Assembly (NCBI GenBank): GCA_035498175.1
Contig: DATKAJ010000085.1
Location: forward strand, 32,738-96,737
DNA: 64,000 bases
Origin: JALORV01 sp035498175
GTDB taxonomy: Bacteria > Pseudomonadota > Gammaproteobacteria > Burkholderiales > Burkholderiaceae_F
Direction of reading: 5' to 3'
The notes under the pieces are model-generated. The model was not told the DNA's origin. It saw only the letters and a program-made list of their open reading frames with translations, and ran no database searches. The translations under genes were made by a program, and so were the position numbers. Position 1 is the first letter of the stretch, and the number at the start of each line of letters is the position of its first letter. This document shows, one piece after another, positions 32,626 to 40,365 of the stretch.

Positions 32626-33210
32626 TCAGGGGGTGGTCGCGGTGTAGAGCACTTGGCCGGTGTAGGTGCCGGATGCCAGCGGGGCGGCATTCAGGTACGT
32701 GTACGTCCAGGTGCCGTTCACGTTGACAACCTTGTTGGTCGCCGTGTAGGTCACGGCGGCGCCGTTGACTGGCGGGTGTGTCGCGCCGCCGGTGACGGCG
32801 GTTGCGATCTGGGTCCAGGCCAGGGTGTCGGTTCCGCTCGTGAGTGTCGCGGGGCCCGTCGCACCGAGCGTCATGTTGCCGTTGTTGCCGACCACGCGAA
32901 CCGTGACGGCACCATTGCCGAGGTTGCCGCTGCCGGCGGTTGCGTTAATGACCGTTCCATCACCGACATTGGCGGCCGGAACGTTGAACGTGATCGTGTC
33001 GATCGTCGCGTTGGCGCTCATCGCCGGAAAAACGGGGCCGGTACCGACTTGCAGGAACACGAACTTCGGAATCACGACGCTGAAGTTGACGCGCGCGGTC
33101 GCCGTGATATTGGCGCCGCCACCGGTCGTGAAATTCGACTCTGCGTGCGCGGCGAACGGAACGGCCAGCGCGACGGCGGCGGCTAGGGTACTGAGCTTCA
33201 TTGCCTTCAT
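32626..33210 (-). CDS. secreted fibre subunit, copy 1 (probable major subunit)
   Basis: The 194-residue protein has a signal peptide (MKAMKLSTLAAAVALAVP, cleavage near AHAES). The mature domain is nearly identical in layout to copy 2 and shares the long block NFSVVIPKFVFLQVGTG and the C-terminal SGTYTGQVLYTATTP. It is the first gene of the operon and has the best ribosome-binding site (GAGGA six bases before ATG 33210; ATG 33213 is also possible). Both facts suggest it is the most abundant subunit. It contains no cysteine. The family is not recognised by name. Confidence 0.8.
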   Translation of the reverse strand: MKAMKLSTLAAAVALAVPFAAHAESNFTTGGGANITATARVNFSVVIPKFVFLQVGTGPVFPAMSANATIDTITFNVPAANVGDGTVINATAGSGNLGNGAVTVRVVGNNGNMTLGATGPATLTSGTDTLAWTQIATAVTGGATHPPVNGAAVTYTATNKVVNVNGTWTYTYLNAAPLASGTYTGQVLYTATTP

Positions 33211-33315
33211 CATGTGTCCTCGGATCGTTTCGCTTCGTTGGTCCGGCCGGCGAGATTCGGCTAGGTCGTTGATGCTGAAGCGAAGGCTACCGAGTACGCG
33301 GTATGCGGATTGGCC

Positions 33316-33343
33316 GAATTGCGCCGACCGCAACGCGCAATTC
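33316..33343. promoter_or_regulatory. inverted repeat upstream of the fibre operon
   Basis: GAATTGCGC (33316-33324) and GCGCAATTC (33335-33343) form a perfect 9-bp inverted repeat with a 10-base spacer, about 105 bases upstream of the first subunit. It is the clearest symmetrical site in the 273-base gap 33211-33483 and is a candidate operator or upstream binding site. I see no other gene in this gap. Confidence 0.45.
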
Positions 33344-33483
33344 CGCACGGGCGTACGGCGAGGCCGGCGAGGCTCGTAGGAAATTGCCCTACATGCGGAC
33401 GCGCGGCGTTTTAGTGGCGCTGAACGGCCCCGCCTCGGCTCGCCCCGCTTTCGGGCTCAGCGCGGGCTTCGTGGAGCCAGTTT

Positions 33484-34215
33484 CTAGCGCGGCCGCATCA
33501 CCCGCGGCGGGAAGTACGGTTTTTTCAGGGCCCGTCCCTGGCCGAGCACGAAGCCGGTCTGCTTGGCGAGCCGCAGCTGCTCCTCGCGCTCGATACCGGC
33601 CAGCACGAAGGACTCGCGCGTCAGGCCGAGCGCGTTGACTTCGCGCGACATTTCGAACCAGGTCTCCTCGCGCACCGAGATCGGCGCAAGCATCTTGGCG
33701 AAGTCGGGCGCGACGAAGTCGATCGCGCTCATTTCCATGCTGGCGCGCGGCTCGGCGAAGCGGTAACCGACCGGGACCTGGTAGCTGCGCAGCAGGTCGA
33801 TGAACTCGCGCACGCGGTACGGCCAGCGCAGCCGCTCCATCGCGCCGCGCAGCAGGATCGAAAGCCGATGCGTCGTCAGACGGTGCGAGTCGAGCGTGCG
33901 CACCAGCGCTTCGAGCGAGCGCTCGATCGATCCGAAAGAGACCGTCACTGCGATGCGCTCGACGCGCTCATGTTCGATCATCGTGAAGGCATGCTCGAGC
34001 GCGGCGAGCTGGATCTGCGCGCGCAGCGAGCGGTCCGGTTCGAAGTCCGCGGTCCAGACGTAGAGTTCGTCGAACCAGCGTTCGGACCCCACCAGCGTGC
34101 GCGTCGGCCACACGAGGGCACGCACGCGTGAGCCGAAGCGGCTCAGCGGATCGAGCGTGGGATCGAGTTCGACGTGATGCGTACCGAGTTCCGGACGAGG
34201 TTCCGTATTGGCCAT
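33484..34215 (-). CDS. degenerate EAL-domain protein, copy 2
   Basis: The 243-residue protein aligns by eye with the second half of EAL phosphodiesterases. VPVGYRFAEPRASMEMSAIDFVAPDFAKMLAP corresponds to the DDFGTG-KID region, and LAGIEREEQLRLAKQTGFVLGQG to the AExVE/QG region. The EAL, DD and KID catalytic residues are absent, so c-di-GMP hydrolysis is unlikely; ligand binding or protein interaction is more plausible. It is a paralogue of the gene at 34297. The ATG at 34215 is chosen over a TTG at 34293. It lies just upstream of the fibre operon on the same strand. Confidence 0.6.
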   Translation of the reverse strand: MANTEPRPELGTHHVELDPTLDPLSRFGSRVRALVWPTRTLVGSERWFDELYVWTADFEPDRSLRAQIQLAALEHAFTMIEHERVERIAVTVSFGSIERSLEALVRTLDSHRLTTHRLSILLRGAMERLRWPYRVREFIDLLRSYQVPVGYRFAEPRASMEMSAIDFVAPDFAKMLAPISVREETWFEMSREVNALGLTRESFVLAGIEREEQLRLAKQTGFVLGQGRALKKPYFPPRVMRPR

Positions 34216-34296
34216 GTGGCGGTCGCGCCCCCTGTTGCGCGAACCAGCGCGGTCATTCACCGGATTCTCGGGCAAATCCGTGATCACAGCCAAGGG

Positions 34297-35001
34297 TCAG
34301 CTCTTCGTGGGTAGCGTCGGTGGCGGGTACGGCAGGCGTACCGCACGGCCCTGGCCGAGTTCGAATCCGGCCTTCACCGCGCAGTCGCGCTGGAACGCCG
34401 TCTCGAGCGCGCCGACGATTGTCGTGCGCGTGTCGAGGCCGAGGGCGCGGATCTCGAGCGCGAGGTCGCTCCACGCCTCGGGGCGCGTCGCGTTCGGCGC
34501 AAGCACCTTTGCGAAGATCGGCTGCACCAGGTCGACGCCGGTGAGTTCCATGCTGACCCGCGGTGCGGTCAGCCGGTATCCGACCGCGATCCGCAGTCCG
34601 CGCAGCATGTCGGCAAAGGCGCGCAGCCGATAGCGCGAACGCAGGCGCTGCGGTGCGCCACGCAGCAGGACGAACATCCGATGCGCGAGCAGCGCGTTCT
34701 TCTCGAAGAGCTCGGTCAGCGGGTCGAGCGCGCGCTCGATCGTGCCGAACGAGATCGTCAGGCCGATCTGCCCGACAAGGTCGTAGTCCAGCCACTGGAA
34801 GGCATCGTTCATCGCCTCGATCTGGATCTGCGCCCGCTGCGTCGTGCTCGCCGCGCCGCCTTCGGTCCAGATGTAAAGCTCGTCGAACCAGCGCTCCGTC
34901 GATACCAGGGAGCGCGTCGGCCAGAGTGTCGCGCGCACGGCACCGCGAAAGCTGCCGGCGTGTTCGGCATGGCCCGATCCGGAGGCGCTCTGAGGCGTCA
35001 T
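34297..35001 (-). CDS. degenerate EAL-domain protein, copy 1
   Basis: The 234-residue protein shares the layout of its neighbour throughout. Common blocks are LWPTRSLVSTERWFDELYIWTE, TISFGTIERALDPL, and VGYRLTAPRVSMELTGVDLV, plus the C-terminal GALETAFQRDCAVKAGFELGQGRAV. The latter two correspond to the metal-binding and QG parts of EAL domains, but the catalytic acids are missing. The pair is therefore a tandem duplication of a non-catalytic EAL-like protein. A regulatory link to the adjacent surface-fibre operon is inference from position only. Confidence 0.6.
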   Translation of the reverse strand: MTPQSASGSGHAEHAGSFRGAVRATLWPTRSLVSTERWFDELYIWTEGGAASTTQRAQIQIEAMNDAFQWLDYDLVGQIGLTISFGTIERALDPLTELFEKNALLAHRMFVLLRGAPQRLRSRYRLRAFADMLRGLRIAVGYRLTAPRVSMELTGVDLVQPIFAKVLAPNATRPEAWSDLALEIRALGLDTRTTIVGALETAFQRDCAVKAGFELGQGRAVRLPYPPPTLPTKS

Positions 35002-35091
35002 GCCCCAAGCATGCCATCAATGCGGTACGCGTTGCGAAAATCCATGCGACCGTCCGGCCCGCTGGCGCCGGCGCGGCGCCGGGCGGCCGAT

Positions 35092-35802
35092 TCAGCGGCG
35101 GGTTCGGTCGGTCGTGAACGGCCGGTAGCTCGCGAAACGCTCGATCACACGCGCCATCTCTTCGGCATCGAGCCTCGGCGGCTCGCCCAGCGTGCAGGCG
35201 GCGAGGTATATGCGGGCCAGGTGTTCGATCTCGACCGCCAGAGCCAGTGCCTCGTCGAGGCCTGCGCCACAGGCAACCACGCCGTGGTGCGCGAGCAGGC
35301 AGGCCCGGCGCTCGACCAACGCCTGCACGGCCTGATCGGAGAGCTCCTGCGTGCCGAAGGTCGCATACGGTGCGCAGCGGACGTCACCGCCGGCGACCGC
35401 AACCATGTAATGAAAGGCGGGCAAGCCGCGGCCGTGGCAGGCGAGCGCTGTCGCATGCGCTGAATGGGTGTGCACGATCGCCCCGAACTCCGGGCGTGCC
35501 AGGTAGATGTCGCGATGGAAGCGCCATTCGGACGAGGGAGCCTGTTGTCCCGCGGGGTCGCCGGATGCGCTGACGAAGACCAGGTCGCCGGGTTCGAGAT
35601 CGCTGTACGGCACCGCCGTCGGTGTGACGACGAATCCCCGCGTCGAGCCCCGAGTGCAGCGGGCGGAGACGTTGCCCGACTTGTTCACGTTGATGCCCGC
35701 AGCGTTCATCGCCAGCGCCGCCGCGATCACGGTGGCGCGCAGCGCGGGGCCGTCCTCCGAGGGCGGCACTGCCTGCTGCGCGTTGCGGGCAGATCGGGTC
35801 AT
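35092..35802 (-). CDS. class II aldolase (fuculose-phosphate aldolase type; proposed 5-thiomethylribulose-1-phosphate aldolase)
   Basis: The 236-residue protein has the zinc-aldolase motifs NKSGNVSAR near 40, the acid/base Glu in SSEWRFH, the metal ligands in HTHSAHATAL, and the third His in LLAHHGVVACG. SEWRFHRDIYLARP and AFHYMVAVAGG match fuculose-phosphate aldolase more than the dehydratase MtnB. It starts 22 bases after mtnA. In the DHAP shunt an aldolase of this type splits 5-(methylthio)ribulose-1-phosphate to DHAP and (methylthio)acetaldehyde, so I propose this role. ATG 35802 is used instead of a longer frame opening at 35928. Confidence 0.8.
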   Translation of the reverse strand: MTRSARNAQQAVPPSEDGPALRATVIAAALAMNAAGINVNKSGNVSARCTRGSTRGFVVTPTAVPYSDLEPGDLVFVSASGDPAGQQAPSSEWRFHRDIYLARPEFGAIVHTHSAHATALACHGRGLPAFHYMVAVAGGDVRCAPYATFGTQELSDQAVQALVERRACLLAHHGVVACGAGLDEALALAVEIEHLARIYLAACTLGEPPRLDAEEMARVIERFASYRPFTTDRTRR

Positions 35803-35824
35803 GGTCGGCCTGACGGCGGCGGCC

Positions 35825-36907
35825 TCATGCCGCGTGCCGCTGCTCTGGAAAGAGATCGCGCAGCCGCCCCGGGTCGGCGACGCCACGCTCCGTAATGATC
35901 CCGGTGACCAGTCGCGCAGGTGTGACATCGAACGCCGGGTTGGCGACCGGTGTCACTGCGGGCATCAGCTGGATACGCGCCGGCGATTCCCGATCGTCGA
36001 GGCCGGTGACCTGCAGCACCTCGCTCGCCGCGCGCTCTTCGATCGGGATGGTCCGACCGTCGGCGACCTGCCAGTCGATCGTCGGAGACGGCACCGCGAC
36101 GTAGAAGGGCACACCGCAGTCGAACGCGGCCACCGCTTTCAGGTAGGTGCCGATCTTGTTTGCGACGTCGCCGCGGGCCGACACGCGGTCGGCGCCAACG
36201 ATCACGACATCGACCTCACCTCGCTGCATCAGATGGCCGCCAGCGTTGTCGACGATCAGCGAGTGCGGGACGCCGTGCGCCGCGAGTTCCCACACCGTCA
36301 GCAGTCCCTGATTGCGTGGCCGTGTCTCATCGACCCAGACGTGGACCGGCACGCCGGCGTCGTGTGCGGTGTAGACCGCGGACAATGCCGTACCGAGATC
36401 CACGGCTGCGAGCCAGCCGGTATTGCAGTGGGTCAGCACGTTCACGGTCCGGCCGCTGCGCTGGTGCAGAGCGCCCAACAGCCCCGCGCCGTGCCCGCCG
36501 AGTGCGCGATTCAGGGCCACGTCCTCCTCGGCAATGCGTTGAGCCTCCTGCCAGGAGGCAGCCGCGCGCCGATCCGCCGGCAGCCCGGCCACGACGGCGC
36601 GCACGCGGTCGAGCGCCCAGCGCAGGTTGACCGCAGTCGGCCGCGCCTCGAGCAGGCGGGCATGGGCCGCAGCCAGCGCTGCGTCCGAAGGGTCGGTGCG
36701 CAGAGCGAGTGCCAGTCCGTAGGCGCCGCTGACGCCGATCAGTGGCGCACCGCGCACCGTCATCGTGCGAATGGCGTCTTCCACCGCGCCGACGCTGCGG
36801 AGCTCGCGCGTCTCCAAGCGATGCGGCAGCAGCCGCTGGTCGATCACTCCGACCGCGGCATCGCCGACCGGCCAGATCGAGCGCATCGCGGTGCCATCGA
36901 CCTTCAT
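35825..36907 (-). CDS. mtnA: S-methyl-5-thioribose-1-phosphate isomerase
   Basis: The 360-residue protein converts methylthioribose-1-phosphate to the ribulose form in methylthioadenosine salvage. It shows the family start (RSIWPVGDAAVGVIDQRLLP), the RGAPLIGVSGAYGLA block near residue 52, the catalytic Cys in NVLTHCNTGWLA and the catalytic Asp in IVGADRVSARGDVANKIGT. Its partner downstream is a class II aldolase; no mtnB, mtnC or mtnD is present nearby. MTA phosphorylase or nucleosidase/kinase must be encoded elsewhere. Confidence 0.93.
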   Translation of the reverse strand: MKVDGTAMRSIWPVGDAAVGVIDQRLLPHRLETRELRSVGAVEDAIRTMTVRGAPLIGVSGAYGLALALRTDPSDAALAAAHARLLEARPTAVNLRWALDRVRAVVAGLPADRRAAASWQEAQRIAEEDVALNRALGGHGAGLLGALHQRSGRTVNVLTHCNTGWLAAVDLGTALSAVYTAHDAGVPVHVWVDETRPRNQGLLTVWELAAHGVPHSLIVDNAGGHLMQRGEVDVVIVGADRVSARGDVANKIGTYLKAVAAFDCGVPFYVAVPSPTIDWQVADGRTIPIEERAASEVLQVTGLDDRESPARIQLMPAVTPVANPAFDVTPARLVTGIITERGVADPGRLRDLFPEQRHAA

Positions 36908-36980
36908 GCGCTGATTCTATCGAGCGCTGGCGCGCGACCTCGCAGCTCCCCCGAGTGTCTGCGATGCGGGCGTGCGAGCC

Positions 36981-37379
36981 TCAGGCCCGCGTTCGACGCG
37001 CCACCAGCGTAGCGCGCTCGTTGCGCTCCTGGCACTCGGTGCAGCGCGAAGCGGCCGGATTCGCGGTGAGCCGCTGCGGCGCGATATCGTCGCCGCAGTC
37101 CTGGCAGTAGCCGTAGTCGCCGGCAGCCATCCGCGCGAGTGCGGCGTCAAGGGTCGCGAGCTCCTCCGCGTCGCGTGCGACGTGCGCGATGTCAAGAGAG
37201 GTCGCCGACTCGGCGGCGGCGTCGTCGTCGGTGTCGAGGCGGCGGTTCGGCAGCGCAGCGTCCTCGTGCTGATCGAGCCCGTGACGGTGCAGTCGGTCCG
37301 ATACGGCTCCGCCCACCTCGCTGCGTAGCGTGCGCAGACGCGCGTGCAGCGCCTCAAGCTCCTGCGCCGTCAAGGTCAT
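36981..37379 (-). CDS. DksA/TraR-family C4 zinc-finger protein
   Basis: The 132-residue protein has an N-terminal coiled-coil region and a C-terminal C4 zinc finger with CQDCG and RCTECQ. It is a typical short DksA-like regulator that would enter the RNA polymerase secondary channel. It lacks full DksA length and its coiled-coil tip acids are not evident, so it may be a paralogue rather than DksA itself. A GGGAG-rich sequence precedes ATG 37379. It is divergent from the acyl-CoA synthetase/GNAT gene. Confidence 0.88.
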   Translation of the reverse strand: MTLTAQELEALHARLRTLRSEVGGAVSDRLHRHGLDQHEDAALPNRRLDTDDDAAAESATSLDIAHVARDAEELATLDAALARMAAGDYGYCQDCGDDIAPQRLTANPAASRCTECQERNERATLVARRTRA

Positions 37380-37425
37380 CTTCTTCTCCCCTCGCGGCGA
37401 GCCTACGGACGGACGTCAGGGGACG

Positions 37426-37443
37426 CGTTGACGGTCGTCAACG
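37426..37443. promoter_or_regulatory. perfect inverted repeat in the DksA-like/Pat-like divergent region
   Basis: CGTTGAC (37426-37432) and GTCAACG (37437-37443) form a perfect 7-bp inverted repeat with a 4-base spacer in the 181-base gap between two divergent genes. It could be a shared operator or a short hairpin. A repressor is not identified. Confidence 0.4.
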
Positions 37444-37560
37444 GGCTTTTCGAGGGTTTGATCGCTCGGCGAGGAGGCCCGAATCTGTTAACGTTGCGCT
37501 GCATGTTGCGTTGCCGCAACCACAATGCGGAGCGCGACTTCGCCCACGGAGATGCCGCCG

Positions 37561-40290
37561 ATGAGCATGGACTCGGTCCATTACCTCAGGCCCGCGATGG
37601 TGCCGCGGTCGATCGCCGTTGTCGGCGCGAGCCCGCGCCACGAGTCGCTGGGCCGGTTCGTCTGGGCCAACGTGATGGCCGCGGGCTTCAAGGGCGATGT
37701 TCACGCCGTCAATCCGCGTCATCGAACGATCGAGGGACATCCGTGCCTCGCGTCGATCGCGGCGCTGCCGGCGAAAGTCGATCTTGCGATCGTCGTGACC
37801 GGGGCGCAGAACGTGCCCGGCATCGTCGACGAGGCAGGCAAGAAGGGAATTCCGGCGATGCTGGTGCTCTCGCCGGGTCTGTGCGAAGAGGGCCCGGAAC
37901 GGCGGGCACTCGAGCACGAGGTCATCGCGCGGGCGCGCGCGGCGCGCGTGCGGGTGCTCGGGCCGAACTGTCTCGGTCTGATGCGGCCCGACATCGGACT
38001 GAATGCGAGCTGGGCGCGGACGATGGCGCGCCCCGGCGCGCTGGCGCTGGTGTCGCAGTCGGGCGCCGTCACCACCTCTCTGCTGGACTACGCCTGGACC
38101 GCCGGATTCGGCTTCTCTTCGGTGGTGGCGACAGGCGCAGAGTCAGATGTCTCGCTCGCCGAGATCCTGGATTACCTGGCCGGCGATTCCGCGACGCGCT
38201 CGATCCTGCTCTACCTCGAAGGGATCCACGATGCGCGGCCGTTGATGTCGAGCATCCGCGTCGCGGCGAGTGTGAAGCCTGTCATCGTGCTCAAGGCGGG
38301 CCGGCACGCGGCCGGGGCGCGTGTCGTGATGAGCCACACGGGTGCCCTCGTCGGCAACGATGCCGTCTTCGACGCAGCTCTGCGCCGGGTCGGCGCAGTT
38401 CGCGTGCCGAAGATCGGGCACCTGTTTGCTGCGGCCGAGGCGCTGGCGAATGGCCGCCTGCCGCGCGGCAACCGTCTGGCAATCGTGTCCAACGGCTCGG
38501 GTCCCGGAGCGCTGGCGGCCGACGCGACCGAGGACAACCACGTCGAACTGGCGCGCCTGTCCGAGGAAACGCGCGCCGCGCTCGACGCCGCGCTGCCGCC
38601 CACCTGGTCGCATGCCAATCCGGTGGATGTGCGTGCCGATGGCGACGCTGGTCGCATGGCGACCGCGTTGCAGCTGCTGATCGACGATCGCGCCAACGAT
38701 GGCGTCCTGGTGTTGTTTGCGCCGACCCCACGCGTCGGCGCCGAACAGGCGGCGAAAGCAATGCTGCCGATCGCCGCCGCAGCCGAGAAGCCCGTCGTCA
38801 GTGCGTGGCTCGGTGAGAAGGATGCCGGCCGCGGCCGCGCCGCGTTCAAGGCCGCGTCACTGCCGGCGCTGCAGAATCCGGAGCGCGGCGTCGAATGCTT
38901 TGGCTACCTCGCGCAATACATCCGCAACCGCGAGCTGCGCCTGCAGGTTCCGCCACCGAGGGTCGATGACCTGAAATTCGACGTGCAGGCGGCGCGTCGC
39001 ATCATCGACGCGGCGCGCAACGCCGGTCGGCACACGCTCGATGAGCAGGATTCGAAGGCGCTCCTTGCATCGTTCGGGATCGAGACCGCGATGGGGCTGT
39101 TTGCCCGCAGCGCGATGGAAGCGCGCCAGGCCGCGCAGCAGCTCGGCTTTCCGGTGGTGCTGAAGGTTCGCGCCGACGGCATCACCCACAAGAGCGATGT
39201 CGGCGGCGTGATCCTCGGAGTGCAGACGCCGGACGAGGTCGAGCGCGGCTTCGAGGCCATTGCGCAGCGACTGGCAGAGCGCGCGCCGAGCGCGCGCTTC
39301 GTCGGCGTGCTGGTGCAGAAGATGGTGGCGCGGCCGCAGGGCCGCGAACTGATCGTCGGCCTCGCACGCGACCCCAACTTCGGCCCGGTCGTGAGCTTCG
39401 GCATGGGGGGAATCGCGGTCGACATCTTCAAGGACTCGGCGGTCGCATTGCCGCCGCTCAATGGCTTCCTCGCGCGCGACCTGATCTCGCGCACGCGCGT
39501 GGCGCGCATGCTCGACGCGTTCCGCGGTGCGCCGGCCGTGGATCTCGACAAGCTGATCGAAGTCCTGCTGCGCGTCTCGGAGCTCGCGTGCGAAATCCCC
39601 GCGGTGCGCGAACTGGACATCAATCCGCTGCTCGCCGACGAGCACGGTGTGATCGCGCTCGACGCACGCGTGCTCGTCAGCGATGCGCCGCTGGCGGCCG
39701 ACGCGACGTTTTCGCATCTGGCGATCCACCCATATCCGCGCGCGCTGGTGCGCGAGGTCGGGGTCAGGGGCGGCCGCATCCTCCTGCGGCCGATCCGGCC
39801 CGAGGACGCCGAAGCCGAGAGGCGTTTCATCAGCCGGCTCTCGCCGCGGACGTCGTACTTGCGCTTCCATGCGCCGATCCGCGAACTCACGATGGAGCGC
39901 CTGGTGCGCTATACGCAGATCGACTACGACCGCGAGATGGCGTTCGTTGCGATCGACATGGCCGACGAGCAGCACGAGATCCGAGGCATTTCGCGCTACA
40001 CATGCAATCCTGACGGGCGCACTGCGGAATTCGGCGTCATCGTCGAGGACGCGTGGCAGGGTCGCGGCGTGGGGCACGTGCTGATGCAGGCACTCGAGGA
40101 AACGGCACGCGCACGCGGCCTCGCTGAACTGATCGGCCTCGTGCTGAAGGAGAACGACGAAATGGGCGACCTGATGCGCAAGCGCGGCTATGCGCCCCAT
40201 CGTGACGAGGAGGACCCGGGCGTGCTCCGCTATATCAAGTCGTTGATGGAGGCGGCTCCGGGCCCGCTGGAGGCGGTCGAACCGGCCTGA
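37561..40290 (+). CDS. ADP-forming acyl-CoA synthetase fused to GNAT acetyltransferase (PatZ/AcdAB-like)
   Basis: The 909-residue protein has a CoA-binding domain (IAVVGASPR near 20), a succinyl-CoA-ligase-like domain with SHTGALVG at His259, an ATP-grasp domain (LKVRADGITHKSDVGGV near 535) and a C-terminal GNAT domain (about 740-900, VEDAWQGRGVGHVLMQAL). In enterobacterial PatZ this architecture acetylates proteins such as acetyl-CoA synthetase, and the synthetase part is described as catalytically inactive. Here the phosphorylatable His259 is kept, so synthetase activity is possible. ATG 37561 has a GGAG eight bases upstream. A second in-frame ATG lies at 37552. Confidence 0.88.
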   Translation: MSMDSVHYLRPAMVPRSIAVVGASPRHESLGRFVWANVMAAGFKGDVHAVNPRHRTIEGHPCLASIAALPAKVDLAIVVTGAQNVPGIVDEAGKKGIPAMLVLSPGLCEEGPERRALEHEVIARARAARVRVLGPNCLGLMRPDIGLNASWARTMARPGALALVSQSGAVTTSLLDYAWTAGFGFSSVVATGAESDVSLAEILDYLAGDSATRSILLYLEGIHDARPLMSSIRVAASVKPVIVLKAGRHAAGARVVMSHTGALVGNDAVFDAALRRVGAVRVPKIGHLFAAAEALANGRLPRGNRLAIVSNGSGPGALAADATEDNHVELARLSEETRAALDAALPPTWSHANPVDVRADGDAGRMATALQLLIDDRANDGVLVLFAPTPRVGAEQAAKAMLPIAAAAEKPVVSAWLGEKDAGRGRAAFKAASLPALQNPERGVECFGYLAQYIRNRELRLQVPPPRVDDLKFDVQAARRIIDAARNAGRHTLDEQDSKALLASFGIETAMGLFARSAMEARQAAQQLGFPVVLKVRADGITHKSDVGGVILGVQTPDEVERGFEAIAQRLAERAPSARFVGVLVQKMVARPQGRELIVGLARDPNFGPVVSFGMGGIAVDIFKDSAVALPPLNGFLARDLISRTRVARMLDAFRGAPAVDLDKLIEVLLRVSELACEIPAVRELDINPLLADEHGVIALDARVLVSDAPLAADATFSHLAIHPYPRALVREVGVRGGRILLRPIRPEDAEAERRFISRLSPRTSYLRFHAPIRELTMERLVRYTQIDYDREMAFVAIDMADEQHEIRGISRYTCNPDGRTAEFGVIVEDAWQGRGVGHVLMQALEETARARGLAELIGLVLKENDEMGDLMRKRGYAPHRDEEDPGVLRYIKSLMEAAPGPLEAVEPA

Positions 40291-40365
40291 TCGCGGCCCG
40301 TCAGGGGGCGTGTCTCCCGTCCTCTTACAATCGGCGCTTCAATCCTCTCCGCGCTGTAGATCCCG

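Noticed and set aside
35092..35802. MtnB (methylthioribulose-1-phosphate dehydratase).
   Set aside because: SEWRFH and AFHYMVAVAGG fit fuculose-type aldolases better than MtnB. The call remains testable, because both belong to one superfamily.
37344..38816. A 490-codon plus-strand frame overlapping the PatZ-like gene in another phase.
   Set aside because: Very Arg-rich and without domains, whereas the chosen frame shows complete CoA-binding, ATP-grasp and GNAT domains.
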